The notes under the pieces were generated by a model that did no database searches, had not been told where the DNA came from, and worked only from the letters and a program-made list of their open reading frames with translations. Shown here one piece after another: positions 1 to 4,728 of a stretch of 5,671 nt of DNA. Origin of the DNA: DASQLQ01 sp035629935. GTDB lineage: Bacteria; Actinomycetota; CADDZG01; WHSQ01. Every line of letters starts with the position of its first letter. Within the stretch, counting starts at the first letter, position 1. The DNA is taken from positions 1 through 5,671 of the forward strand of contig DASQLQ010000194.1 of assembly GCA_035629935.1 (NCBI GenBank). Direction: 5' to 3'. The translations under genes and the position numbers were made by a program.

Positions 1-951
1 GACGAGAGCGATGAGCCGGTGCAGCAGGTGCTCGTCGCCGGCGCCACCGCCGACCCCGTCAAGGACTACCTCAAGCAGATCGGCAAGGTCTCCCTGCTCA
101 CCGCGGGCGAGGAGGTCGAGCTCGCCAAGCGCATCGAGGCCGGCCTGTTCTCGGAGGAGAAGCTCGGCAAGGGCGGACGCATCTCCGTCAAGATGTCCGA
201 AGAGCTCGAGTGGATCGTCATCGACGGCCGTCGCGCCAAGAACCACCTGCTGGAAGCCAACCTGCGCCTCGTCGTCTCGCTGGCCAAGCGCTACACCGGC
301 CGCGGCATGCTGTTCCTCGACCTCATCCAGGAGGGCAACCTGGGCCTCATCCGTGCGGTCGAGAAGTTCGACTACACCAAGGGCTTCAAGTTCTCCACGT
401 ACGCCACCTGGTGGATCCGCCAGGCCATCACCCGCGCCATGGCCGACCAGGCCCGCACGATCCGCATCCCCGTGCACATGGTCGAGGTCATCAACAAGCT
501 CGCCCGTGTCCAGCGCCAGATGCTGCAGGACCTCGGCCGCGAGCCGACGCCTGAGGAGCTCGCGATCGAGCTCGACATGACCCCCGAGAAGGTCGTCGAG
601 GTCCAGAAGTACGGCCGCGAGCCGATCAGCCTGCACACTCCACTCGGCGAGGACGGCGACTCCGAGTTCGGCGACCTCATCGAGGACTCCGAGGCCATCG
701 TCCCGGCCGATGCGGTGTCGTTCACGCTCCTGCAGGAGCAGCTGCACGCGGTGCTCGACACACTCTCCGAACGCGAGTCTGGCGTCGTCTCGATGAGGTT
801 CGGCCTCACCGACGGCCAGCCCAAGACCCTCGACGAGATCGGCAAGGTCTACGGCGTCACCCGCGAGCGCATCCGCCAGATCGAGTCCAAGACGATGAGC
901 AAGCTGCGCCACCCGTCTCGTTCGCAGGTGCTGCGCGACTACCTGGACTAG
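1..951 (+). CDS. sigA: Principal RNA polymerase sigma factor (group 1 sigma-70), 5'-truncated by the window
   Basis: Housekeeping sigma subunit (also called rpoD, or hrdB in Streptomyces). It binds core RNA polymerase and directs it to -10/-35 promoters. The frame is open from base 1, so the 316 visible residues are the C-terminal part and the GTG at 19 is not the real start. Seen in order, numbered from the first visible codon: region 1.2 (about 18-48, DPVKDYLKQIGKV), region 2 with the core-binding RpoD box DLIQEGNLGLIRAVEKFDY (about 107-125) and the -10-reading helix TYATWWIRQAITRA (133-146), region 3 (about 160-236), and region 4 with the -35-reading helix-turn-helix around TRERIRQIESKTMSKLRH. 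The protein ends in LRDYLD, typical of HrdB/SigA. Actinobacterial members usually carry a long variable N-terminus, which would lie upstream. Regions 1.2-4 look intact and functional. Group 1 rather than HrdA/C/D-type is inferred from the close match to the HrdB consensus as I know it. Confidence 0.97.
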   Translation, partial: DESDEPVQQVLVAGATADPVKDYLKQIGKVSLLTAGEEVELAKRIEAGLFSEEKLGKGGRISVKMSEELEWIVIDGRRAKNHLLEANLRLVVSLAKRYTGRGMLFLDLIQEGNLGLIRAVEKFDYTKGFKFSTYATWWIRQAITRAMADQARTIRIPVHMVEVINKLARVQRQMLQDLGREPTPEELAIELDMTPEKVVEVQKYGREPISLHTPLGEDGDSEFGDLIEDSEAIVPADAVSFTLLQEQLHAVLDTLSERESGVVSMRFGLTDGQPKTLDEIGKVYGVTRERIRQIESKTMSKLRHPSRSQVLRDYLD

Positions 952-967
952 TCGACTGCCTTGCGAC

Positions 968-993
968 TGCTGAGATTCTCTGGAATCTCAGCA
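968..993 (+). terminator. Hairpin terminator after sigA
   Basis: A perfect 11-bp inverted repeat, TGCTGAGATTC / GAATCTCAGCA, with a 4-nt loop (TCTG) starts 16 nt after the sigA stop codon. No T-tract follows, which is common for terminators in high-GC actinobacteria. The position right after a gene end makes terminator the natural reading. The perfect symmetry means it could work in either direction. Confidence 0.7.
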
Positions 994-1007
994 ACGAGTC
1001 TTGGCCG

Positions 1008-1232
1008 CTGAGTGACAAGGTTGGTGGACATGCCGGGGGCATAGAGGACCAGGCCGAGCCCATCGACGTCGAGGTCCGCGTCGAGTGGGCCCAGGATGGC
1101 GAGGAATGGCTGTCAGGTCGGGCGCATCGGTGGAGGCGGTCACACGTGTTCGTGCGGTTTCAGGACGCGCGGTCGGCGACAGGGTTTGTGTGGGCCCCCG
1201 CTCGTGACGTGCGGCGGGTCAAGCCTCGTTAG
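1008..1232 (+). pseudogene. Open frame with no ordinary start codon; probable gene remnant
   Basis: This frame ends at TAG 1230-1232 and reads like real protein: G/C-ending codons, and an alternating Trp/aromatic and charged pattern in short pieces such as VEVRVEWAQDGEEWLSGRAH, RWRRSHVFVRF and ATGFVWAPARDVRRVKPR. This suggests a small all-beta domain. There is no in-frame ATG, GTG or TTG between the sigA stop and the internal GTG at 1146. The best placed near-start is CTG at 1008, which would give 74 aa beginning (M)SDK, but it has no Shine-Dalgarno sequence. Either the start was lost, a frameshift cut off the 5' end, or a rare CTG start is used. The frame also runs open back through the sigA terminator. 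I do not recognise the family for certain, so no function is assigned. Confidence 0.38.
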
Positions 1233-1248
1233 CCACCACGAATGGCTA

Positions 1249-1277
1249 TTCCCATACGGGTCCGGCACATCTACTGT
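1249..1277 (+). promoter_or_regulatory. Predicted sigma-70 promoter for the 104-aa gene
   Basis: TTCCCA (1249-1254, 4 of 6 matches to TTGACA) and TACTGT (1272-1277, fits TAnnnT) are separated by exactly 17 bp. The block shared with the region before 2567 starts at this -10 element. The second copy also has a -35-like hexamer at the same 17-bp spacing (TGGTCA...TACCGT). Predicted transcription start is about 1284, giving a leader of about 110 nt. Confidence 0.45.
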
Positions 1278-1307
1278 CGAAGTATCGAGCCACCGGCCTA
1301 GACCTCT

Positions 1308-1380
1308 CCGTTCGCTTGTGCCGCACGCGCCACCAAGGCCAGCCCCTCCTCGGGGCCTGCGGCCAGGTAGAGCAGAACGG
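1308..1380 (+). promoter_or_regulatory. Structured 5' leader, copy 1 (candidate cis-regulatory RNA)
   Basis: Nested complementary segments are visible. CCGTTC 1308-1313 pairs with GAACGG 1375-1380. Inside it GCCGCA 1320-1325 pairs with TGCGGC 1358-1363. Inside that are a small GCC/GGC hairpin (1329-1339, loop ACCAA) and a second hairpin GCCCC/GGGGC (1342-1356). The outer stem ends 2 nt before the AGGAG ribosome site (1383-1387), so folding could affect ribosome access. The same outer two helices occur upstream of the gene at 2567. No known riboswitch class is recognised, and ligand or mode of action is unknown. Confidence 0.45.
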
Positions 1381-1392
1381 ACAGGAGCAGTC

Positions 1393-1707
1393 ATGAGTAA
1401 CTCCGATTCAACCGCCTCCGGTGATGCATCGGAGAGCGAGGCCAATCCAGACGCCACCCCCACCGACGATGCGGCGGGTGTTCCAGACGAGGAGCGCGAA
1501 CAGCTGGAGAAGGAGCGCGCGGAGCGTCTGGATCCGAACAACCGGCCGAAGAATGCGGAAGTGGACAACTCTGGCCGCGAGTGGGACAGCGAGAAGGAAG
1601 AGTTCAAATACGCGGCCGGCGAAGAGCCAGGGGCCCAGGAGCGAACCTCCGCGATCATTGGCGCTGACTGGCCCAAAACCGTTGAGAACGAAAGGGACGA
1701 AAACTGA
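1393..1707 (+). CDS. Small acidic, probably disordered protein of unknown function (104 aa)
   Basis: The start ATG is chosen because AGGAG (1383-1387) lies 5 nt upstream. The same frame is open further 5' to 1096, but that part runs through the leader and is Gly/Arg/Pro/Ser-rich noise. Residues 1-30 are Ser/Thr/Asp/Ala-rich low complexity without hydrophobic segments. Residues 31-46 form a charged helix (EEREQLEKERAERL). The likely conserved core is at 44-72, with the pieces RLDPNNRPKNAEVDN and GREWDSEKEEFK. The tail is also acidic. There is no signal peptide or membrane segment, so a soluble cytoplasmic protein is expected. I have an impression of similar short proteins with an 'NRP.NAEVDN' core in actinobacteria but cannot name a family. 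Transcription probably starts at the promoter near 1277 and passes through the structured leader. A GC-rich repeat hairpin follows 5 nt after the stop. Confidence 0.8.
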   Translation: MSNSDSTASGDASESEANPDATPTDDAAGVPDEEREQLEKERAERLDPNNRPKNAEVDNSGREWDSEKEEFKYAAGEEPGAQERTSAIIGADWPKTVENERDEN

Positions 1708-1712
1708 CTCAG

Positions 1713-1753
1713 GACCGCCCCGCGCACTCCGGGGGGACGATGCGGAGGGGGTC
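1713..1753. terminator. GC-rich repeat hairpin R1, likely terminator
   Basis: This copy of the dispersed element begins with GACCGCCCCGCGCACTC, 5 nt after the stop of the 104-aa gene. It can fold as CGCA/TGCG (1723-1726 with 1741-1744) inside a longer stem, GACC-CCC (1713-1720, one bulged G) with GGGGGTC (1747-1753). An alternative fold pairs GACGATGCG 1736-1744 with CGCATCGTC 1765-1773. There is no T-tract. Terminator function is inferred from position and structure. Confidence 0.5.
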
Positions 1754-1809
1754 GGTGCTGACGTCGCATCGTCGGGCACGTCGAACAGGCCCAGTCGAAA
1801 GAAATGACT

Positions 1810-1824
1810 ACGCCACCAAGGCGT
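1810..1824. terminator. Short palindromic hairpin between convergent genes
   Basis: ACGCC (1810-1814), loop ACCAA, GGCGT (1820-1824). It sits between the end of the plus-strand 104-aa gene and the end of the minus-strand 47-aa gene, 10 nt beyond the latter's stop. A bidirectional terminator is possible, but the stem is short. The CGCCAC-AAGG core resembles the inner hairpin of the two structured leaders. Confidence 0.3.
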
Positions 1825-1833
1825 CGTTCGGGC

Positions 1834-1977
1834 CTATTTAGACAGAGGCAGGGTTTTCCACAGGCCGTCGGGGTCCGTGGGGTCGTCCTCCGCGTCGGGA
1901 TCGACCTCGATGGGAGGGATTGGGTCGCCAGAGGGTTTGATTTCCGGTTGCTCTGACGGATCAGGGGACTCGGTCAT
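1834..1977 (-). CDS. Very small acidic, proline-rich protein of unknown function (47 aa)
   Basis: The start is well supported: the minus strand reads GAGGAGGGAG (from 1992 to 1983) 5 nt before ATG at 1977, a near-ideal ribosome site. The 47-aa product begins MTESPDPSEQ, is dominated by Asp, Glu and Pro (IPPIEVDPDAEDDPTDPDG), and ends in a short basic-hydrophobic tail (LWKTLPLSK). There is no membrane segment or Cys. It is the second gene of a two-gene minus-strand unit. Its start lies inside the last codons of the 51-aa gene upstream, a 17-nt overlap that suggests translational coupling. Family not recognised. Confidence 0.65.
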   Translation of the reverse strand: MTESPDPSEQPEIKPSGDPIPPIEVDPDAEDDPTDPDGLWKTLPLSK

Positions 1978-2116
1978 GCTGGCTCCCTCCTCGCCGCTTG
2001 AGGATCTCAGCGGCGACTTCATCCGGATCAACGTCGGTCAGACGCTCGCCGCGAAAGATGAAGGCGCTGCTATCCAAGAGACTGCGCTCTGAGTCGTCTG
2101 CCCCTACGTCTTCCAC
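1961..2116 (-). CDS. Very small protein of unknown function (51 aa), first gene of a minus-strand pair
   Basis: GTG at 2116 is chosen because the minus strand carries CGGAGG 5 nt upstream of it. A longer version from TTG 2215 (84 aa) is possible, but its first 30 residues look non-coding and an AGGAGG within it has no start at a useful distance. The product, MEDVGADDSERSLLDSSAF..., has an acidic N-terminus, a short hydrophobic-basic piece (FIFRGERLTDV), a likely helix (DPDEVAAEILKRRGG) and a polar tail. The DP-E-AAEIL-RR pattern hints at a small helical contact or nucleic-acid-binding piece, but that is only an impression. It overlaps the downstream 47-aa gene by 17 nt, so the two are probably translated together. 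Confidence 0.55.
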   Translation of the reverse strand: MEDVGADDSERSLLDSSAFIFRGERLTDVDPDEVAAEILKRRGGSQHDRVP

Positions 2117-2239
2117 GATGGCCTCCGGTCGGTGCTGATCAACAGGACCGCCGGGGGCTGGGGCAGCAGCATGATTCGCTGCCTTGAGAGTCCTCCTGTT
2201 GACCGCAGCTTGCAAGTTTCGAAGGCCGAGGCCGTCGAC

Positions 2240-2283
2240 GACCGCCCCGCGTGGAATCGAAGTTACGGGATCGCGGGGCGGTC
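2240..2283. repeat. Perfect 12-bp inverted repeat made of two opposed copies of the R core
   Basis: GACCGCCCCGCG (2240-2251) and CGCGGGGCGGTC (2272-2283) are exact reverse complements, separated by a 20-nt loop. The left arm is the same sequence that begins the R elements at 1713 and 2827. It lies about 120 nt upstream of the minus-strand gene pair and upstream of the 84-aa plus-strand gene. It could be a terminator, a protein-binding palindrome, or a head-to-head pair of repeat units. Confidence 0.6.
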
Positions 2284-2443
2284 TCTGGAGCCGTACCCAC
2301 CCGGCAACGGTCTAACCCGCCGCCACGAAGGCGACCGCCCCACGCGGACTCCTCAGAGGCGCAGAGCCGCTAGGGCGTTGATACCCGACGGAGCGATCGC
2401 CAAACTCCGCTCCGGTTGGAGCGCGTGGGGTTCGGACGGGCCA
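2284..2443. other. Non-coding stretch with small inverted repeats
   Basis: I see no convincing gene here. It holds CGCC-ACGAA-GGCG at 2321-2333, a degenerate R element at 2333-2364 (GACCGCCCCACGC, then a CTC...GAG piece), and the perfect short hairpin CGCTCC-GGTT-GGAGCG at 2408-2423, about 20 nt before the next predicted promoter. A plus-strand frame open over 2132-2551 translates to an Arg/Pro/Ser-rich sequence typical of non-coding GC-rich DNA. Confidence 0.4.
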
Positions 2444-2472
2444 TGGTCAAGACCTCTCGTGGCGCCTACCGT
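2444..2472 (+). promoter_or_regulatory. Predicted sigma-70 promoter for the 84-aa gene
   Basis: TGGTCA (2444-2449, 4 of 6 matches to TTGACA) and TACCGT (2467-2472, TAnnnT) are spaced by 17 bp, the same geometry as the promoter at 1249-1277. The sequence shared by the two leaders begins at the -10 in both cases. Confidence 0.4.
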
Positions 2473-2501
2473 GGAACCATCGAAGCGCCCGGCTAGACCA
2501 C

Positions 2502-2557
2502 CCGTTCCTTCGCGCCGCACCCGCCACAAGGCGAGTCTGCGGCCAGCATGAGAACGG
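2502..2557 (+). promoter_or_regulatory. Structured 5' leader, copy 2 (candidate cis-regulatory RNA)
   Basis: The helix layout matches copy 1. CCGTTC 2502-2507 pairs with GAACGG 2552-2557, GCCGCA 2514-2519 pairs with TGCGGC 2538-2543, and the inner hairpin is CGCC-ACAA-GGCG at 2522-2533. The second inner hairpin of copy 1 is absent here and replaced by AGTC. The stem ends 9 nt before ATG 2567. Flanking similarity (for example GGC-TAGACC at about 2490-2499) extends the shared block up to the -10 box. Confidence 0.45.
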
Positions 2558-2566
2558 CATACTCCG

Positions 2567-2821
2567 ATGGCTACAGAATCCTGGTACGTAGAGATCTTCC
2601 AAGTCACCAGCGGGGAAAAGCAGCAGGAAGTCCTCAAGATCTTGCAACGAATCCCGCGACTCACCGCGCTGGGAACCTTTCAGGGTGACGACTACTTCAT
2701 CGTTTTCGAGTGCGAGGACCGAGCGACGAAATGTACGGGCGAGCTTCTCGTCGAAGGAATCGACCCGGGCTGCATCCAGACTTTCGAAACTCATCGACAG
2801 GAGCTGGGCACGTCTGGCTGA
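2567..2821 (+). CDS. 84-aa protein of unknown function, predicted ferredoxin-like (ACT-like) fold
   Basis: The residue pattern reads as beta-alpha-beta-beta-alpha-beta: strand WYVEIFQV (6-13), helix GEKQQEVLKILQRI (16-29), strand RLTALGTFQ (31-39), strand DDYFIVFECE (41-50), helix RATKCTGELLVEG (52-64), strand CIQTFETHRQ (69-78). This arrangement and length are those of small alpha/beta-sandwich domains such as ACT or RAM ligand-binding domains and dimeric barrel proteins. I cannot assign a family, so a regulatory or oligomeric role is only a guess. Three Cys (49, 56, 69) are present, with no signal peptide. ATG 2567 is the only sensible start, but no Shine-Dalgarno sequence is visible. The helix-forming leader ends 9 nt before it, so initiation may depend on that leader. 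An R element follows 5 nt after the stop. Confidence 0.75.
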   Translation: MATESWYVEIFQVTSGEKQQEVLKILQRIPRLTALGTFQGDDYFIVFECEDRATKCTGELLVEGIDPGCIQTFETHRQELGTSG

Positions 2822-2826
2822 CATGC

Positions 2827-2858
2827 GACCGCCCCGCGCTCTCGGTGTGAGGATGCGC
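2827..2858 (+). repeat. GC-rich repeat element R2 after the 84-aa gene
   Basis: It starts GACCGCCCCGCGCTCTCGG and continues to TGAGGATGCGC. The inner part folds as GCGC...CTC-GGTGT-GAG...GCGC. As with R1, it lies exactly 5 nt after a stop codon. The outer GGGGCGGTC arm is missing. A terminator role is likely but weaker than at R1 and R3. Confidence 0.5.
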
Positions 2859-2949
2859 ATTGCCGCTCGCCAATAAGACCGGGACTGACTAGCGACGACG
2901 GCAGGTTCGGAGCCTCAACCGCAAATACCCCGGCATGTGCATTGCCAGT

Positions 2950-2955
2950 TACGAT
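2950..2955 (+). promoter_or_regulatory. Possible -10 box for the hydrolase gene
   Basis: TACGAT fits the TAnnnT pattern and lies 57 nt before the chosen GTG start. No good -35 hexamer stands at 16-18 bp upstream, so this is a weak call. Confidence 0.2.
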
Positions 2956-3011
2956 GACCCGGGCCTGCTGACCCGATCAGGGGGTTGCCCGAGCCCAACG
3001 ATGGAGCGTCC

Positions 3012-3941
3012 GTGACCGAATCTGACAACACCCCCTTCGCGTCGGAATCGACCTCATTTTCGTCCGACGGAACCAAGTGCGCGGCCACAGTGTTTCGTCC
3101 GACAACGTCCACAGAGTTGCCGATACCGGCGCTCGTGATGGCGCACGGCTTCGGGTCTCCACGTGCCTTGCGCCTCTATGCATACGCGGAGCGTTTTGCA
3201 GCGGCCGGCTATGCAGCCGTGGTGTTCGACTATCGAGGGTTCGGCGATAGCGATGGCGAACCTCGCCAGGTTCTGGACGTTTCCATGCAGCACGACGATT
3301 GGAAGGCAGCACTTGAGTTTGCTCGTTCGCTTCCGGGGATTGATGCGGACAAGATTGTGGCTTGGGGAACGTCATTCGGTGGCGGACATGTCCTCACGGT
3401 CGCCGGACGGGGGGAGACGCTTGCCGCCGTCATTGCACAAGTGCCGCACGTGAGTGGTCCTGCGGCTGTGCGGGCGACCGGGTTCGCCGCCTCCAGGAAG
3501 ATTGCCCCCTATGCCATACGCGACCAGATCAACGCGGTCTTGGGACGAAAGCCTGTCTACATACCGCTCGTGGGCCGGCCCGGTGATCTTGGGATCATGA
3601 CGACACCCGACGCGCTGCCAGGGCTGGAGCAGCTTATCGTTCACTCCGGTATTGAGCCGGACGCCTATCGCCAAGACGTTGCTGCGCGGATCGGCCTCAA
3701 GATCGGGCTGTACTCACCAGAACGGGTCATGTCGAACATTGAATGTCCCACCCTGATTCAGATCGCCAGCAACGACGCCATCACCCCATGCGCAGTCGCC
3801 GAGAACGCGGCCAAACAAATCCCAGACGTGACAGTGCGCATCTACGAATGCAGCCATTTCGACCCCTACGTCGACCCCGCGTTCACCAACATCATCGCCG
3901 ACCAGCTCGCATTCCTCCGAGAGAACGTCCCAACGCACTAG
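3012..3941 (+). CDS. Alpha/beta hydrolase (serine hydrolase; dienelactone hydrolase/S15-like group)
   Basis: A cytoplasmic serine hydrolase of 309 aa, probably an esterase or peptidase-like enzyme; the substrate cannot be read from sequence. GTG 3012 is chosen because GGAG lies 5 nt upstream. TTG 2985 would add 9 residues but its G-rich stretch abuts the start. Seen (309-aa numbering): a strand leading into the oxyanion turn VMAHGFGS (42-49), then VVFDYRGFGDSDGEPR (70-85), the nucleophile elbow GTSFGG with Ser121, the probable acid Asp255 in ASNDAITP, and His282 in ECSHFDPY. The order Ser-Asp-His and the spacing fit a complete catalytic triad. A helical lid region lies at about 150-235. There is no signal peptide. 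Codons end in A or T more often than in sigA, hinting at a different history. It stands alone, with a hairpin repeat 12 nt after its stop. Confidence 0.92.
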   Translation: MTESDNTPFASESTSFSSDGTKCAATVFRPTTSTELPIPALVMAHGFGSPRALRLYAYAERFAAAGYAAVVFDYRGFGDSDGEPRQVLDVSMQHDDWKAALEFARSLPGIDADKIVAWGTSFGGGHVLTVAGRGETLAAVIAQVPHVSGPAAVRATGFAASRKIAPYAIRDQINAVLGRKPVYIPLVGRPGDLGIMTTPDALPGLEQLIVHSGIEPDAYRQDVAARIGLKIGLYSPERVMSNIECPTLIQIASNDAITPCAVAENAAKQIPDVTVRIYECSHFDPYVDPAFTNIIADQLAFLRENVPTH

Positions 3942-3953
3942 CTCTTGACGACG

Positions 3954-3991
3954 GACCGCCCCACGCACTCGGGGGAGATGCGAAGGGCGGT
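3954..3991. terminator. GC-rich repeat hairpin R3, likely terminator of the hydrolase gene
   Basis: This is the best-folding copy of the R element. ACCGCCC (3955-3961) pairs with GGGCGGT (3985-3991), enclosing CGCA-CTC, loop GGGG, then GAG-(A)-TGCG. It lies 12 nt after the hydrolase stop and within the gap to the converging AHSA1-type gene, so it may act on both strands. No clear T-tract follows. Confidence 0.55.
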
Positions 3992-4066
3992 GGGGTTAAG
4001 TCTAGACATTTCCCCCAAACGTGGAGCCGATCCGGGTCCAACGGTTTCCAGTTCTTTACCGGGTAT

Positions 4067-4120
4067 GTGAGCGTCGGTGAGCCGATGTCACCTGACTTCG
4101 ACCGCTCTGCGCACTCAGGG
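4067..4120. repeat. About 50-bp repeat, copy 1 (ends in an R-like piece)
   Basis: It begins GTGAGCGTCGGTGAGCCGAT and ends GCGCACTCAGGG directly against the TTA stop complement of the minus-strand gene at 4121. It matches 4729-4780 over most of its length with small gaps. Its right third (GACCGCTCTGCGCACTC, from 4100) is a degenerate R element. Confidence 0.6.
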
Positions 4121-4591
4121 TTATGTATCCACCGCAGCGACGTAGTCTGCGAGGTTCTCCAATGAAGCCGTGAGCCCGGCTGCGTGGTCTTCTGCGGAAA
4201 TGCCTGGCGGCACGTCATCCGCACGGATCTCGACGCGAGTTCCGCCCTCGGTCGCCTGCAACACCCATGTCATGGTCATAGTGCCGGTGAACCTAGGGTC
4301 GTCGCTTTCGAAGTCGACCGCCTGGACGACCCGCGTATCTGGCTCGATGGCTACGAAGCGGACATCCACGACGTCGGAGCCCGGCGTCGTCTTGCCGCTG
4401 CCGCCGTGAACCGCGTCGTAAGAGAGGACGAGGCGGTACGAACCGCCGGGTCTGGCATCAAAGTGCTCGAATCGTCCAGTCATTCCCGTCGGTGGAAGCC
4501 ACTGTTCGAGAGCGTCCCGACCAGTCATCGCGGCGAATATCTCGCCCGGCTGCGCTGGTATGACGAGCGAGGCCGAGTCAGTTCGAGACAT
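4121..4591 (-). CDS. SRPBCC-superfamily protein, AHSA1 (activator of Hsp90 ATPase homologue)-like
   Basis: A 156-aa protein with the helix-grip (START/Bet v1-like) fold, which makes a deep hydrophobic pocket. Bacterial members are mostly of unknown role, some binding small ligands or working with ArsR regulators. Family landmarks seen: PGEIFAAMTGRDALEQWLPP (15-34), GRFEHFDARPGGSYRLVLSY (39-58), DVVDVRFVAIEPDTRVV (73-89), TGTMTMTWVLQATEGGTRVE (102-121), and the C-terminal helix HAAGLTASLENLADYVAA (136-153), whose G-L-L-Y pattern is typical. Length is normal for the family. ATG 4591 has no Shine-Dalgarno sequence. A promoter with its -10 ending 8 nt upstream suggests a leaderless mRNA. It converges on the hydrolase and diverges from the lipoprotein gene. 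No ArsR-type regulator is adjacent. Confidence 0.92.
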   Translation of the reverse strand: MSRTDSASLVIPAQPGEIFAAMTGRDALEQWLPPTGMTGRFEHFDARPGGSYRLVLSYDAVHGGSGKTTPGSDVVDVRFVAIEPDTRVVQAVDFESDDPRFTGTMTMTWVLQATEGGTRVEIRADDVPPGISAEDHAAGLTASLENLADYVAAVDT

Positions 4592-4599
4592 AAGGTCAA

Positions 4600-4631
4600 G
4601 TGTTAACGAAAACCGCGGAGTGTGCTAACAC
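4600..4631 (-). promoter_or_regulatory. Predicted promoter of the AHSA1-type gene, overlapped by an inverted repeat
   Basis: On the minus strand, TTAGCA (4628-4623) and TAACAC (4605-4600) are spaced 17 bp, with 4 of 6 matches to TTGACA at the -35. The -10 ends 8 nt before the ATG, so transcription would start at or next to the start codon. The arms GTGTTA (4600-4605) and TAACAC (4626-4631) form an inverted repeat that covers both promoter elements and could be an operator. Confidence 0.45.
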
Positions 4632-4728
4632 CTCAGCTCAACTAGCTCAGATGCCCCCGAAGAGTTGACCCCGGCGGCAGAGGAAGCCTTGCCAGCCCCG
4701 TTTCGAGGGGACCAGTCAATGTTACGAA

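Noticed and set aside
66..845. Minus-strand and alternate-frame open frames inside sigA
   Set aside because: They are shadows of a strongly biased GC-rich gene, with Arg/Ser-rich translations and no ribosome sites of note.
1096..1392. A longer N-terminus for the 104-aa gene, starting at 1096
   Set aside because: It runs through the predicted promoter and structured leader, translates to Gly/Arg/Pro-rich noise, and a clear AGGAG precedes ATG 1393.
2117..2215. TTG 2215 start for the 51-aa minus-strand gene
   Set aside because: The extra residues look non-coding and no ribosome site fits. CGGAGG fits GTG 2116. It remains possible.
2443..2496. A 17-codon frame beginning at ATG 2443, as a leader peptide
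   Set aside because: It overlaps the predicted promoter, has no ribosome site, and has no counterpart in the other leader copy.
2132..2551. A 139-aa plus-strand frame
   Set aside because: Its composition is Arg/Pro/Ser-rich, it crosses palindromes and a promoter, and it overlaps the better supported minus-strand pair.
2985..3011. TTG 2985 as hydrolase start
   Set aside because: The G-rich stretch abuts the codon with no spacing. GTG 3012 has GGAG at 5 nt and begins with a typical polar N-terminus.
3954..4005. Integron attC-like site (hairpin plus GTTAAGT resembling GTTRRRY after R3)
   Set aside because: The GTT-type core box does not recur at the other R copies, no complementary RYYYAAC box is paired with it, and no integrase is visible.
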